NCBI RefSeq assembly: GCF_016820515.1
Contig: NZ_JADHDV010000008.1
Span: 62,001-126,000, forward strand
From: Pseudoxanthomonas beigongshangi
Lineage (GTDB): Bacteria; Pseudomonadota; Gammaproteobacteria; Xanthomonadales; Xanthomonadaceae
DNA length: 64,000 bases
Direction of reading: 5' to 3'
The position numbers and the translations under genes were made by a program. The notes beneath the pieces are model-generated. The model was given only the letters and a program-made list of their open reading frames with translations, was not told where the DNA came from and made no database searches. Positions 36,803-46,136 of the stretch are shown here, piece after piece (the stretch's first letter is position 1; each line of letters opens with the position of its first letter).

Positions 36803-37752
36803 GCGCCACCGGACAACCGCACTGGGCGGACATCGCCGAGTCCACCTCGGTGGCCGGTGTGCGCTTCCTGTGCGGCGTGCATCGCTGGCTGGGACGCTGG
36901 CCGTTCCGGCTGTGCGCCTATCCGGTGGTGTTCTTCCACTGGCTGGGCAACGCCACCGCGCGCGCGGCGTCGCTGCAGTACCTGCGCCGGCTGCATGCGC
37001 ACGATCGCGGAGTGTTCGGTGGCGAGCCGGGGGGCTGGCAGAGCCTGCGCCATTTCTTCATGTTCGCCGAGACCCTGCTGGACAAGATCCTGGCGATGGG
37101 CAACCGCTATCCCGAACAGCGGGTGATCACCCATCGCGACGTGATGATGGCGATGGTCGCGCAGCGGCGCGGCGGGCTGATCATCACCGCGCACATCGGT
37201 TGCCTGGAGCTGTGCCAGGCGCTGGCCGACCGGGTGCCGGGTTTCCGCCTGACCGCGCTGGTGCACACCGCGCACGCGGCGCGCTTCAACCGCCTGCTGG
37301 AACGGCTGGACCCGGCCAACGGCGTGCGCCTGATGCAGGTGACCGAGCTGGGGCCGGCCACCGCCACGGTGCTGGCCGAACGCATCGCCGCCGGCGAGTT
37401 CGTCGCCATCGCCGGCGATCGCGTGCCCTTGCAGGGCGGGCGCAGCGTGCGGGTGCCGTTCCTGGGCCATCCGGCGCCGTTTCCGATTGGCGCCTATGCG
37501 CTGGCCTCGGCGCTGAGCTGCCCGGTGTTCACGATGGCTTGCACCCACGCCGGCGATGGTTACGAAGTGCGCTTCGAACCCTTTGCCGAAAACATCCGCC
37601 TGCCACGCGGTTCGCGCGACGCGGCGCTGGCCGAACACGCCGGGCGGTTCGCACAATGGCTGGAGCGCCAGTTGGTCGGCGCGCCTTACGACTGGTTCAA
37701 TTTCTTTCCCTTCTGGGATCAGGTTACGCATGACGCTTCCCCTCGAGAGTGA
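36799..37752 (+). CDS. LpxL-like lipid acyltransferase (aryl-polyene cluster)
   Basis: A 317-residue member of the LpxL/HtrB lauroyl/myristoyl acyltransferase family with the HX4E motif in ITAHIGCLELC (about residues 127-137) and an N-terminal membrane helix. In this context it probably transfers the polyene acyl chain to a lipid or sugar-lipid acceptor. The GTG start overlaps the glycosyltransferase stop by 4 bp. Its end overlaps the next gene by 23 bp. Confidence 0.85.
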   Translation: MSATGQPHWADIAESTSVAGVRFLCGVHRWLGRWPFRLCAYPVVFFHWLGNATARAASLQYLRRLHAHDRGVFGGEPGGWQSLRHFFMFAETLLDKILAMGNRYPEQRVITHRDVMMAMVAQRRGGLIITAHIGCLELCQALADRVPGFRLTALVHTAHAARFNRLLERLDPANGVRLMQVTELGPATATVLAERIAAGEFVAIAGDRVPLQGGRSVRVPFLGHPAPFPIGAYALASALSCPVFTMACTHAGDGYEVRFEPFAENIRLPRGSRDAALAEHAGRFAQWLERQLVGAPYDWFNFFPFWDQVTHDASPRE

Positions 37753-39289
37753 CACCGGCGCGGTCCGGTTCGGCGATGCCCCGTTGCGCATCGAGGACGT
37801 GACGGCGCTGGCGCGCCGGCAGCGCGAGGCCCGGCTGTCCGACGACGCCGGTTTCCGCGCGCGCATCGCCCGCGGCGCCGACTTCCTGGATCGCGTGCTG
37901 CGCGAGGACGGCGTCATCTACGGCGTGACCACCGGCTATGGCGATTCCTGCACGGTCAACATTCCGCCGGAACTGGTCGCCGAACTGCCGCACCACCTCT
38001 ACACCTACCATGGCTGTGGACTCGGCAGGTTCCTTGACGCCGAGGAGACCCGCGCGGTCCTCGCGGCGCGGCTGGCATCGCTGGCGCGCGGCATGTCCGG
38101 CGTCAGCCAGGGACTGCTCGACGGGCTGGAGAACCTGCTCCGGCACGACGTGCTGCCGCTGATTCCGGCCGAAGGCTCGGTGGGGGCGAGCGGTGACCTG
38201 ACCCCGCTGTCCTACGTGGCGGCGGTACTGTGCGGCGAACGCGAGGTCATCCACGCCGGCGTGCGCCGGCCCGCGGCCGAAGCGCTGGCGGAGATCGGCA
38301 TGACCCCGCTCAAGCTGCGGCCGAAGGAAGGCCTGGCCATCATGAATGGCACCGCGGTGATGACCGCGCTGGCCTGCCTGGCCTGGGAACGCGCCGACTA
38401 CCTGGACCGGCTGGCGACCCGGCTGACCGCGTTCAACGTGCTCGCCAGCGACGGCAACGCGCACCATTTCGACGAGGTGCTGTTCGACGCCAAGCCGCAT
38501 CCGGGCCAGTCGCGGACCGCCGCGCGCCTGCGCCGGGACCTGCACAGCGATCGTCCGCCGCGCAACGAGCAGCGCCTGCAGGATCGTTATTCGCTGCGCT
38601 GCGCGCCGCACGTGATCGGCGTGCTGGAAGACGCGCTGCCGTTCTTCCGCCAGTTGATTGAAACCGAACTCAACAGTGCCAACGACAATCCGCTGATCGA
38701 TCCCGAGCGCGGCCAGATCCTGCATGGCGGGCATTTCTACGGCGGCCACATCGCCTTCGCGATGGACGCGATGAAGAACGCGGTCGCCAACCTGGCCGAT
38801 CTGCTGGACCGCCAGTTGGCGCTGCTGGTGGACACCCGCTTCAACCACGGCCTGCCGTCCAACCTGTCCGCCGCGACCGGCCCGCGCGCGGCCATCAACC
38901 ACGGCCTGAAGGCGTTGCAGATCAGCGTGTCGGCGTGGACCGCCGAAGCGCTCAAGCTGACCATGCCGGCCTCGGTGTTCTCGCGCTCGACCGAATGCCA
39001 CAACCAGGACAAGGTCAGCATGGGCACGATCGCCGCCCGCGACTGCCTGCGCGTGATCACCCTGACCGAACAGGTGGTCGCGGCGATGCTGATCGCCGCC
39101 CGCCAGGCGGTGGAACTGCGCGCGCGCGCCGGCGGTTCGGCCGTGTTCGGCGAGCAGGCGGCGGCGATGTACGCGGATCTGCGCGACCGCATCGCCCTGG
39201 TCGTGGAGGACCGCGCGCTGGACAACGAATTGCGCGCGCTGTGCGAGGACGTGCGCGCGCGGCGCTGGGGCCTGTATGCAGACGCCTGA
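37730..39289 (+). CDS. Aromatic amino acid ammonia-lyase (tyrosine-type signature)
   Basis: A 519-residue MIO-dependent ammonia-lyase. The cofactor-forming tripeptide is Ala153-Ser154-Gly155 in VGASGDLTPL, and the catalytic Tyr is in GVIYGVTTGYGD. At the position that sets substrate choice it has His89-Leu90 (PHHLYTYHG), as in Rhodobacter tyrosine ammonia-lyase, whereas the HutH in this same window has Ser81-His82. It therefore probably makes 4-coumarate (or cinnamate) rather than urocanate, a plausible aryl starter for the ligase of this operon. Specificity is an inference from those two residues. It overlaps the preceding gene by 23 bp. Confidence 0.85.
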   Translation: MTLPLESDTGAVRFGDAPLRIEDVTALARRQREARLSDDAGFRARIARGADFLDRVLREDGVIYGVTTGYGDSCTVNIPPELVAELPHHLYTYHGCGLGRFLDAEETRAVLAARLASLARGMSGVSQGLLDGLENLLRHDVLPLIPAEGSVGASGDLTPLSYVAAVLCGEREVIHAGVRRPAAEALAEIGMTPLKLRPKEGLAIMNGTAVMTALACLAWERADYLDRLATRLTAFNVLASDGNAHHFDEVLFDAKPHPGQSRTAARLRRDLHSDRPPRNEQRLQDRYSLRCAPHVIGVLEDALPFFRQLIETELNSANDNPLIDPERGQILHGGHFYGGHIAFAMDAMKNAVANLADLLDRQLALLVDTRFNHGLPSNLSAATGPRAAINHGLKALQISVSAWTAEALKLTMPASVFSRSTECHNQDKVSMGTIAARDCLRVITLTEQVVAAMLIAARQAVELRARAGGSAVFGEQAAAMYADLRDRIALVVEDRALDNELRALCEDVRARRWGLYADA

Positions 39290-39698
39290 TCTGTCCTGCG
39301 AAATCGCGCTGTCGCCAGCCTTCCACGACTGCGATCCGATGCAGGTGGTCTGGCACGGCAACTACTTCAAGTACCTGGAAATCGCCCGCTGCACGCTGCT
39401 GCAACGGTTCGACTACGACTATCCGCAGATGCAGGCCTCGGGTTTCCTGTGGCCGGTGGTGGATGCGCGCATCAAGTACATCCGTCCCCTGCGCTATGCG
39501 CAGCCGCTGGTGGTGCGCGCCGAAATCGTGGAGTGGGAAAACCGGCTGAAGCTGGAATACGTCATCCGCGACGCCGAATCCCAACAGGTCCTGACCCGCG
39601 CCCACACCCTCCAGGTGGCGGTCGAGGCGGCTTCAGGCGAGATGCTCTATGTGTGTCCGCCGGTGCTGTGGGAACGGCTGGGAGTGCAGGTCGAATGA
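39276..39698 (+). CDS. 4-hydroxybenzoyl-CoA thioesterase family protein
   Basis: A 140-residue hotdog-fold thioesterase with the family motif DCDPMQVVWHGNYFKYLEIAR (Asp-Pro, Trp-His-Gly-Asn-Tyr; residues 18-38). It would hydrolyse acyl-thioesters, perhaps to edit mis-primed carrier proteins or release products. It overlaps the ammonia-lyase by 14 bp and the LolA-like gene by 4 bp, indicating translational coupling. Confidence 0.88.
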   Translation: MQTPDLSCEIALSPAFHDCDPMQVVWHGNYFKYLEIARCTLLQRFDYDYPQMQASGFLWPVVDARIKYIRPLRYAQPLVVRAEIVEWENRLKLEYVIRDAESQQVLTRAHTLQVAVEAASGEMLYVCPPVLWERLGVQVE

Positions 39699-40327
39699 AG
39701 CGGTGGTCCGGGTTCCTGTTGTCGTCGGTGCTGCTGCTCGCGGCGGGCGCGTGGCCGCCGTCCGCGCGCGCGGCGGACGATCTGGCGGTGATCCAGCAGC
39801 GCGTCGCCCAGGTCGAAGTGTTGCGCGGCCAGTTCGAACAGGAAAAGCGCATCACCGGCTTCAAGAACCCGCTGCGTTCGCAGGGCCGGTTCGTGGTCGC
39901 TCGGCAGAAGGGGGTGATCTGGACGACGGAAAAGCCGTTCCCGTCCGAGATGGTGATCACCCGCGATCGCATCCTCAGCCGTCAGCGCGACGGCAGCCAG
40001 CGGGTCGAGGTGGACGGTCGCGAACAGCCGGCCCTGCGCTCGGTCAACGCGATGATGTTCGCGCTGGTCAGCGGCGATGTCGCCGCGCTGTCCTCGCGTT
40101 TCGAAACCCGGGTGCAGGCGTTGCCGGACAACGGCTGGCGGCTGGGCCTGAAACCGCGTTCGGCGGCACTGGCCAAGGTGTTCGCCAGAATCGAGCTGAG
40201 TGGTGATCGCTACGTGCGCGAGGTGCGGATCGAGGAAGCCAACGGCGACAGCACGCTGCTGCGGTTTTCGGCGCTGAAGGACACGCCGGCCACGCTGGCG
40301 GCGGACGAGGCGCGCCGCTTTGACTGA
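39695..40327 (+). CDS. LolA-like periplasmic carrier protein
   Basis: A 210-residue protein with a clear signal peptide (cleavage likely after SARAA, about residue 26) and a LolA-like fold (VLRGQFEQEKRITGFKNPL, then SQGRFVVARQKGVIWTTEKPF). LolA moves lipoproteins across the periplasm; the version in aryl-polyene clusters is thought to carry the pigment lipid towards the outer membrane. It overlaps the upstream thioesterase by ATGA and the downstream exporter by 8 bp. Confidence 0.85.
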   Translation: MKRWSGFLLSSVLLLAAGAWPPSARAADDLAVIQQRVAQVEVLRGQFEQEKRITGFKNPLRSQGRFVVARQKGVIWTTEKPFPSEMVITRDRILSRQRDGSQRVEVDGREQPALRSVNAMMFALVSGDVAALSSRFETRVQALPDNGWRLGLKPRSAALAKVFARIELSGDRYVREVRIEEANGDSTLLRFSALKDTPATLAADEARRFD

Positions 40328-42680
40328 AGGCCTGGACGCGCGGGATCGCCGCTGGCGTTTCGGCTGGCGCTGGCTGGCCCTGCTGTGGCTGCTCGCGGTG
40401 GCCGCGGTCGCGGCGCACCAGTGGCGGTTCTGGCAGCACCCGCCGATCGACAGCGACATCCTGGCGCTGTTGCCGCGCGATGCCGACGATCGCGTGCTGG
40501 CCGATGCCACCGAGCGCATCGCCGATGCCGGTGCGCGCCAGATCGTGGTGGTGCTGGGCGCGGCCACGCCGGAGCAGGCGCATCGGGCCGAAACGGCGTT
40601 CCGCCGTTCGCTGGCCGGCGAGGACGCGGCGCGATTGCCGTTCACCGCGGCCGACAATGCCGCCGACTGGTTTCCGCAGGCGCAGGCTTTCTACGCGCCG
40701 TATCGCGATCGTCTGCTGACGCCCGGACAGCGCGTCGGCATCGCCACGGCCGACACCGCCGTGCTGGCGGAACAGGCGCTGGCCGCGCTGTACGGCCCCA
40801 TGGGCGCACCCCGGTTGACCGAATGGTGGCAGGACCCGCTCGGCCTGTGGCCGCAATGGTGGCAGGCGCGCGCGCGCGCGTCGGGCCTGAGCGTGGGCGA
40901 GGACGGCCTGCTGGAAAAGGATGGCCTGCACTGGAGCGTGCTGGCGTTCCAGACCCGCGCCTCGGCGTTCCGGCTCGATGGCGAACGCGTCATCCAGGAC
41001 GCGCTGGACCGCGCCAGCGCCGCCGCGCGCGCGGCCGAGCCCTCGGTGCGCGTGCTGCGCGCGGGCGTGCCGCTGCACGCCGAGGCGGCGGCGGTGCAGG
41101 CCAACCGCGAAATCAACACCATCGGCTGGGGCTCGCTGGCGGCGGTGTTGCTGCTGGTGTGGCTGGCGTTTCGTTCGCTGCGTCCGATCCTGCTGGTGGC
41201 CGCTTCGCTGATCATCGGCTGCGCGACCGCGCTGTCGGTGACCGCGCTGGTGTTCGGCCAGGTCCATCTGCTGACCCTGATTTTCGGCGCCAGCCTGGTC
41301 GGCGTGGCCGAGGACTACGGCATCCACTGGTTCGCCTCGCGCCAAGGCGTGGCGGCGGAACGGCGCTGGGCTTTGTTGCGCCACCTGTTGCCGGGCCTGT
41401 GGCTGGCGCTGGCGACCAGCGCGCTGGCCTATCTGGCGCTGGGGCTGGCGCCGTTTCCGGGCCTGCGCCAGATGGCGCTGTTTTCGGTGGTCGGGTTGGC
41501 CGGCGCGTTCCTCACCGTGATCTGCCTGTTCCCGTGGCTTGATGGCGGCCAGGTGCGCGATACCCGTTTCTCGCGGGCGATTGGCCGTTCGCTGGACCGT
41601 TGGCCGCGCGCGGTTCGCAGCCGCGGCGGGATCGTGGTGGGCGTGCTGGTGGGCGTGGTGCTGATCGCCGGCCTGCTGCGCGTGCATGGCGATGACGACC
41701 TTCGCAGCCTGCAATCCTCGCCACCGACGGTGATGGCCCAGCAGATCGAAGTGGGGCGGCTGCTGGGGATGCCGAGTCCCGCGCAGTTCTTCCTGATCCG
41801 CGCCGACGATGCCGAAACCCTGCTGCAACGCGAAGAGGCGTTGACCGAACGCCTGCGCAAGCTGGAGACCAATGACCGCATCGGCGGCCATCGCGCGATC
41901 AGCGACTGGCTGCCGTCGTTGCGCCGGCAACAGGCCGACGCCGTGTTGACCGGACGGGTGGAAAGCGCGGTGATGGCGCAGGTCGGACAAGCGCTGGGCG
42001 AATCGCTGGCGCGTCCGGATTTCAGCGCCGGCCCCCTGCGGCCCGAGGCGTGGCTGGCTTCGCCGGTGTCCGCGCCGTTCCGCCATCAATGGCTGGGGCA
42101 GGTGGGCGGACAACTGGCCAGCGTGGTGCTGATCGATGACCTGGGACGCGACGGCGCGCTGGCCTTGCTGGAACAACAGGCCGCGCAACTGCCCGGGGTG
42201 CGCTGGGTCGATCGCACCGCCGACTTCTCGCGCCTGCTGCGCCATTACCGCCACCTGATGAGTGGGCTGCTGCTGGCCGGCGCGGTGCTGGTGTATGCAT
42301 TGCTGTGGTGGCGCTATCGCGCCGGCGCCTGGCGGGTGATGGTGCCGACCCTGCTGGCCGGCGCGTTGACCGTCGCGCTGCTGGGCTTGGCCGGGCAGCC
42401 GCTGCAACTGTTCAACGTGCTGGCCCTGCTGCTGCTGCTGGGGATGGGCATCGACTACGGCATTTTCCTGACCGAACACCGCGGCGACGCCCGCGCCTGG
42501 ATGGCGGTATGCATCGGCGCGGCCAGCACCTGGCTGTCGTTCGGGCTGCTGGCGTTGTCGGCGACACCGGCATTGCGCGCCTTCGGTCTCACCCTGCTGC
42601 TGGGCATCGGCCTGGTCTGGCTGGTTTCACCGTTGTTCCGCCCACCGGCGGCTTCCCCGTCACCTCAAGAGCACGAGTAG
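40320..42680 (+). CDS. MMPL/RND-type exporter (aryl-polyene cluster)
   Basis: A 786-residue membrane transporter of the MMPL group: two homologous halves, each with one N-terminal helix, a large periplasmic loop and a cluster of five helices. Transmembrane motifs such as LLTLIFGASLVGVAEDYGIHW and LLLLLGMGIDYGIFLTEHR are the proton-relay GxxxDYG segments. It likely moves the aryl-polyene lipid across the inner membrane, handing it to the LolA-like protein. The start codon appears to be TTG at 40320. Confidence 0.85.
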   Translation: MTEGLDARDRRWRFGWRWLALLWLLAVAAVAAHQWRFWQHPPIDSDILALLPRDADDRVLADATERIADAGARQIVVVLGAATPEQAHRAETAFRRSLAGEDAARLPFTAADNAADWFPQAQAFYAPYRDRLLTPGQRVGIATADTAVLAEQALAALYGPMGAPRLTEWWQDPLGLWPQWWQARARASGLSVGEDGLLEKDGLHWSVLAFQTRASAFRLDGERVIQDALDRASAAARAAEPSVRVLRAGVPLHAEAAAVQANREINTIGWGSLAAVLLLVWLAFRSLRPILLVAASLIIGCATALSVTALVFGQVHLLTLIFGASLVGVAEDYGIHWFASRQGVAAERRWALLRHLLPGLWLALATSALAYLALGLAPFPGLRQMALFSVVGLAGAFLTVICLFPWLDGGQVRDTRFSRAIGRSLDRWPRAVRSRGGIVVGVLVGVVLIAGLLRVHGDDDLRSLQSSPPTVMAQQIEVGRLLGMPSPAQFFLIRADDAETLLQREEALTERLRKLETNDRIGGHRAISDWLPSLRRQQADAVLTGRVESAVMAQVGQALGESLARPDFSAGPLRPEAWLASPVSAPFRHQWLGQVGGQLASVVLIDDLGRDGALALLEQQAAQLPGVRWVDRTADFSRLLRHYRHLMSGLLLAGAVLVYALLWWRYRAGAWRVMVPTLLAGALTVALLGLAGQPLQLFNVLALLLLLGMGIDYGIFLTEHRGDARAWMAVCIGAASTWLSFGLLALSATPALRAFGLTLLLGIGLVWLVSPLFRPPAASPSPQEHE

Positions 42681-42686
42681 CAAGGA

Positions 42687-43919
42687 ATGAAAATCGAACA
42701 GACGGAAATCCTGATCATCGGCGCGGGCCCGGCGGGCTCGGTGGCGGCGGCGATGCTGCGCCAGCAGGGACGCCGCGTGCTGATCCTGGAACGCGAGCAG
42801 TTCCCGCGCTTCTCCATCGGCGAGAGCCTGCTGCCGCAGAGCATGGAATACATCGAGGCCGCCGGGCTGCTGCAGGACGTGGTGGAAGCCGGCTTCCAGT
42901 ACAAGAACGGTGCCGCGTTCGTGCGCGGCGAGCGCACCACCCAGTTCGATTTCCGCGACAAGTTCTCGCCGGGCTGGGGCACCACCTACCAGGTGCAGCG
43001 CGCCGACTTCGACCACGTGCTGGCTAGGGGCGCGGAGCGGATGGGCGCGGAGGTCCGTTATCGCCACGAGGTGCTGGCCGCCGAACCGGGCGAGCGCCCG
43101 CGGGTGACCGTGCGCTCGCCGGAGGGCGAGACCTACCAGGTCGAGGCGGACTTCATGCTCGACGCCAGCGGCTTCGGACGGCTGCTGCCCAAGCTGCTGA
43201 AACTGGAATCGCCGTCGAATTTCCCGGTGCGCGGCGCCATCTTCACGCATGTTCGCGACCACATCGCGCAGGATGCCGGCTTTGATCGCAACAAGATCCT
43301 GATCACCACCCACCCCGAGCACGTCGACGTATGGTACTGGACCATCCCGTTCTCCAATGGCTGCTGCTCGCTGGGCGTGGTCGCGGAAATGGAATTCCTC
43401 AACCGCTATCCGGGCACGGAGCTGGAGCGCCTGCAGGCGATCGTCGGCGAGGATCCCAACCTGACCCGGCTGCTGAAGGACGCGGAGTGGGCGGTGCTGC
43501 CGGTGCGCCAGATCACCGGCTACTCGGCCAACGTGAACTCGCTGTGGGGGCCGGGCTACGCACTGCTGGGCAACGCCGGCGAATTCCTGGATCCGGTGTT
43601 CTCCTCGGGCGTGACCATCGCCTTCAAGTCGGCGCAACTGGCGGCCGACTGCCTGCGGCGCCGCTACGCGGGCGAAACGGTGGACTGGGAAACCGACTAC
43701 TCGATACCGCTGCGCGCGGGCGTGCAGACCTTCCGCCGTTTCGTGGAGGCGTGGTATGCGGGCGGCTTCCAGAAGATCATTTTCCATCCTGACCAGCAGC
43801 CGGAGATCCGCCGCATGATCTGCTCGATCCTGGCCGGCTACGCCTGGGATACCCGCAACCCGTACGTCGCCGACACCGGCCGCCGCCTGCGCGTGCTGGA
43901 GGAACTGTGCGACGCCTGA
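42687..43919 (+). CDS. FAD-dependent oxidoreductase/flavin halogenase-like
   Basis: A 410-residue flavoprotein of the PHBH/flavin-dependent halogenase superfamily. It has the FAD motif IIGAGPAGSVAA at residue 10, ESLLP after PRFSIG, a lysine at residue 73 (FQYKNGAAF), and the motif W216-Y-W-T-I-P (WxWxIP), the last two being hallmarks of FADH2-dependent halogenases. Xanthomonadins are brominated, so this may be the enzyme that halogenates the aryl head. Related non-halogenating enzymes of this superfamily occur, so the function is provisional. No flavin reductase is visible in the cluster. Confidence 0.8.
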   Translation: MKIEQTEILIIGAGPAGSVAAAMLRQQGRRVLILEREQFPRFSIGESLLPQSMEYIEAAGLLQDVVEAGFQYKNGAAFVRGERTTQFDFRDKFSPGWGTTYQVQRADFDHVLARGAERMGAEVRYRHEVLAAEPGERPRVTVRSPEGETYQVEADFMLDASGFGRLLPKLLKLESPSNFPVRGAIFTHVRDHIAQDAGFDRNKILITTHPEHVDVWYWTIPFSNGCCSLGVVAEMEFLNRYPGTELERLQAIVGEDPNLTRLLKDAEWAVLPVRQITGYSANVNSLWGPGYALLGNAGEFLDPVFSSGVTIAFKSAQLAADCLRRRYAGETVDWETDYSIPLRAGVQTFRRFVEAWYAGGFQKIIFHPDQQPEIRRMICSILAGYAWDTRNPYVADTGRRLRVLEELCDA

Positions 43920-44452
43920 TCGCCCCGTTGGGCATGCTGTGCCTGCTGGCGGCCTGCGCGCACCGCGCGCCGGCACCGGCGGTCGCGTTGCCGCCGCTGC
44001 GGCTGGCGCCGGCCGCGCTGGGCAAACCGCTGGCGGTGCAGCAGCGCCTGCATTTCCAGTTCGGCGCCCGGCAACGCGATCTGGATGCGTTGCTGGAAGT
44101 GGACGCGCAGGAAGTGCGGCTGGCGGTGCAGGCACTCGGCCAGTCCGGCGTGCGCCTGCAATGGGATGGCCGCGAATTGCACCAGCAACGCGCGCCCTGG
44201 CTGCCGCCGGCGGTGCGCGGCGAGCGCGTGCTGGACGATCTCCAGTTCGCGCTGTGGCCGCTGGAAGCCGTGCGTGGCGCCTTGCCCGCCGGGTGGCGGG
44301 TCGAGGACGACGGCCACGAGCGTCGGCTGCTGCGCGACGGCACCGCCTGGCTGGTGCTGACCCGCGACGCGCCGGACAACCTGCGGCTGCGCAACCTGGC
44401 CGAAGGCTACGCGCTGGACATCCGGACCGTTGGCGGAGAAACGAATCCGTGA
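43907..44452 (+). CDS. DUF3261 family lipoprotein
   Basis: A 181-residue lipoprotein with lipobox LLAAC (Cys at about residue 17), Ala/Pro-rich linker and a DUF3261-type beta-rich domain. DUF3261 proteins are regular members of aryl-polyene loci and probably work with the LolA-like carrier and exporter in the cell envelope. GTG 43907 overlaps the preceding gene by 13 bp; its stop overlaps the next gene by GTGA. Confidence 0.8.
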   Translation: MRRLIAPLGMLCLLAACAHRAPAPAVALPPLRLAPAALGKPLAVQQRLHFQFGARQRDLDALLEVDAQEVRLAVQALGQSGVRLQWDGRELHQQRAPWLPPAVRGERVLDDLQFALWPLEAVRGALPAGWRVEDDGHERRLLRDGTAWLVLTRDAPDNLRLRNLAEGYALDIRTVGGETNP

Positions 44453-45639
44453 GCGCCGCGCCGGTCTTCCTCAACGAACTCGGCATCACCTGCGCGCTGG
44501 GCACCGGCCGCGATGCGGTGGCGACCGCGTTGTTCGCCGCCGATACGCCTGGCGGCGTGCGCGTCAGCGAAACGCTCACTCCCGGGCGACCGCTCATGCT
44601 GGGCGCGGTGACCGGCGTCCTGCCGGATCTGTCCGACTGCCCGCTGCCGTTGCGCGGACGCAACAACGCGCTGTTGCGCGGCGCATTCACCCAGATCGCA
44701 CCGGCCGTGGCCGCCGCCATCGACCGATATGGCGCCGACCGGGTGGCGGTGGTGCTGGGAACCAGCACCTCCGGCATCGGCGAATCCGAACAGGCCTTGC
44801 CGTTCAAGCACGAACACGGCAGTTGGCCGGCGGGCTTCCACTACGCCCAGCAGGAGATCGGCACGCCGGCGCGGTTCGTCGCCGCCGAAGCGGGCGTGCA
44901 CGGTCCGGCCTGGACGATATCGACCGCCTGTTCCTCCAGTGCCAAGGCCCTGGCTTCGGGGGCGCGCCTGCTGCGCGCGGGCATCGTCGACGCGGTGATC
45001 GCCGGCGGCGCGGACTCGTTGTGCCGCTTCACCATCGACGGCTTCAGCGCGCTGGAATCGGTATCGGCCGCCCGCTGCAATCCGTTCTCGCGTCACCGCA
45101 ACGGCATCAACATCGGCGAGGGTGCCGCGTTGTTCCTGATGACCCGCGAACCCGGACCGGTACGGCTGGCGGGGTGGGGCGAAACCGCCGATGCCCACCA
45201 TATCTCCGCGCCCGAGCCGCAGGGTGTCGGCGCCATCGCCGCGATCGGGCAGGCATTGGCGCGCGCGGGCGTGCAGGCCGACGACATCGACTACGTCAAC
45301 CTGCACGGCACCGCCACGCCGCAGAACGACGCGATGGAAAGCCGCGCGGTCGCCGCGACGATGCGGCCCGGCACGCCGGTGAGTTCGACCAAGCCGTTGA
45401 CCGGGCACACCCTGGGCGCGGCGGGCGCGATCGAGGCCGGGCTGTCCTGGCTCGCGCTGGCGGCCAATCCCGAGCACCGCCTGCCGCCGCACTGGTGGGA
45501 TGGCGAAGCGGATCCGGATTTGGCGCCACTGCACTTCGCCGCCCCCGGCGAGCGCGCCGCGCGTCCGCTGCGGCATGTGCTCAGCCATTCCTTCGCCTTT
45601 GGCGGCAGCAACGCGGTCCTGCTGCTGGGAGCCGGATGA
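44449..45639 (+). CDS. Beta-ketoacyl-ACP synthase (aryl-polyene cluster, first)
   Basis: A 396-residue FabF-type ketosynthase with complete catalytic triad: Cys in STACSSSAKAL, first His in HGTATPQND and second His in KPLTGHTLGAAG. It extends the chain by decarboxylative condensation with malonyl-ACP. The GTG start gives the family N-terminus and overlaps the lipoprotein stop by 4 bp. A second full ketosynthase is at 46864. Confidence 0.92.
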   Translation: MSAAPVFLNELGITCALGTGRDAVATALFAADTPGGVRVSETLTPGRPLMLGAVTGVLPDLSDCPLPLRGRNNALLRGAFTQIAPAVAAAIDRYGADRVAVVLGTSTSGIGESEQALPFKHEHGSWPAGFHYAQQEIGTPARFVAAEAGVHGPAWTISTACSSSAKALASGARLLRAGIVDAVIAGGADSLCRFTIDGFSALESVSAARCNPFSRHRNGINIGEGAALFLMTREPGPVRLAGWGETADAHHISAPEPQGVGAIAAIGQALARAGVQADDIDYVNLHGTATPQNDAMESRAVAATMRPGTPVSSTKPLTGHTLGAAGAIEAGLSWLALAANPEHRLPPHWWDGEADPDLAPLHFAAPGERAARPLRHVLSHSFAFGGSNAVLLLGAG

Positions 45640-46136
45640 TGAACCTGGACAATGCGCGCCCGTTGCCGGCGGCCGATGCGGCGCATCCGCTGTACGACAT
45701 CGAACGGGTCATTCCGCACCGCGGCACCCTGCGCCTGATCGACCGCCTGCTGGGCTGGGACGAGGACCGGGTGGCGGTCGAGGTGCGGGTGCCGGCCGAC
45801 GGGCCGTTCAGCGAGGAGGCCGGCGTGCCGGCCTGGGTCGGGGTGGAGTACATGGCCCAGGCCATCGCCGCCTGGGCCGGCTGTCGCGCCCGCCAGGCCG
45901 GCGGCGAGCCGAGTATCGGCTTCCTGCTGGGCACCCGCCGCTATCAGTCGGCCTGGACCCATTTCCCGGCCGGCACCCTGCTGCGGGTGGAGGCGATCCG
46001 CGAGCTGTTGGGCGACAATGGCCTGGGGATGTTCGCCTGCCGCATCGAGGCGAACGGGGACGAAATCGCAAGCGCCAACGTGTCGGTGTTCGAACCACCG
46101 GACGCGATGGCCTATCTGGAGAACGAGCAAGCATGA
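45636..46136 (+). CDS. 3-hydroxyacyl-ACP dehydratase (FabA/ApeP-like)
   Basis: A 166-residue hotdog-fold dehydratase: the start DIERVIPHRGTLRLIDRLL contains the His motif of FabZ/FabA-like enzymes, followed by PAWVGVEYMAQAIAAWAG. With the ketosynthases and ketoreductase it introduces the conjugated double bonds. It overlaps the ketosynthase by ATGA and the ketoreductase by ATGA. Confidence 0.88.
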   Translation: MMNLDNARPLPAADAAHPLYDIERVIPHRGTLRLIDRLLGWDEDRVAVEVRVPADGPFSEEAGVPAWVGVEYMAQAIAAWAGCRARQAGGEPSIGFLLGTRRYQSAWTHFPAGTLLRVEAIRELLGDNGLGMFACRIEANGDEIASANVSVFEPPDAMAYLENEQA

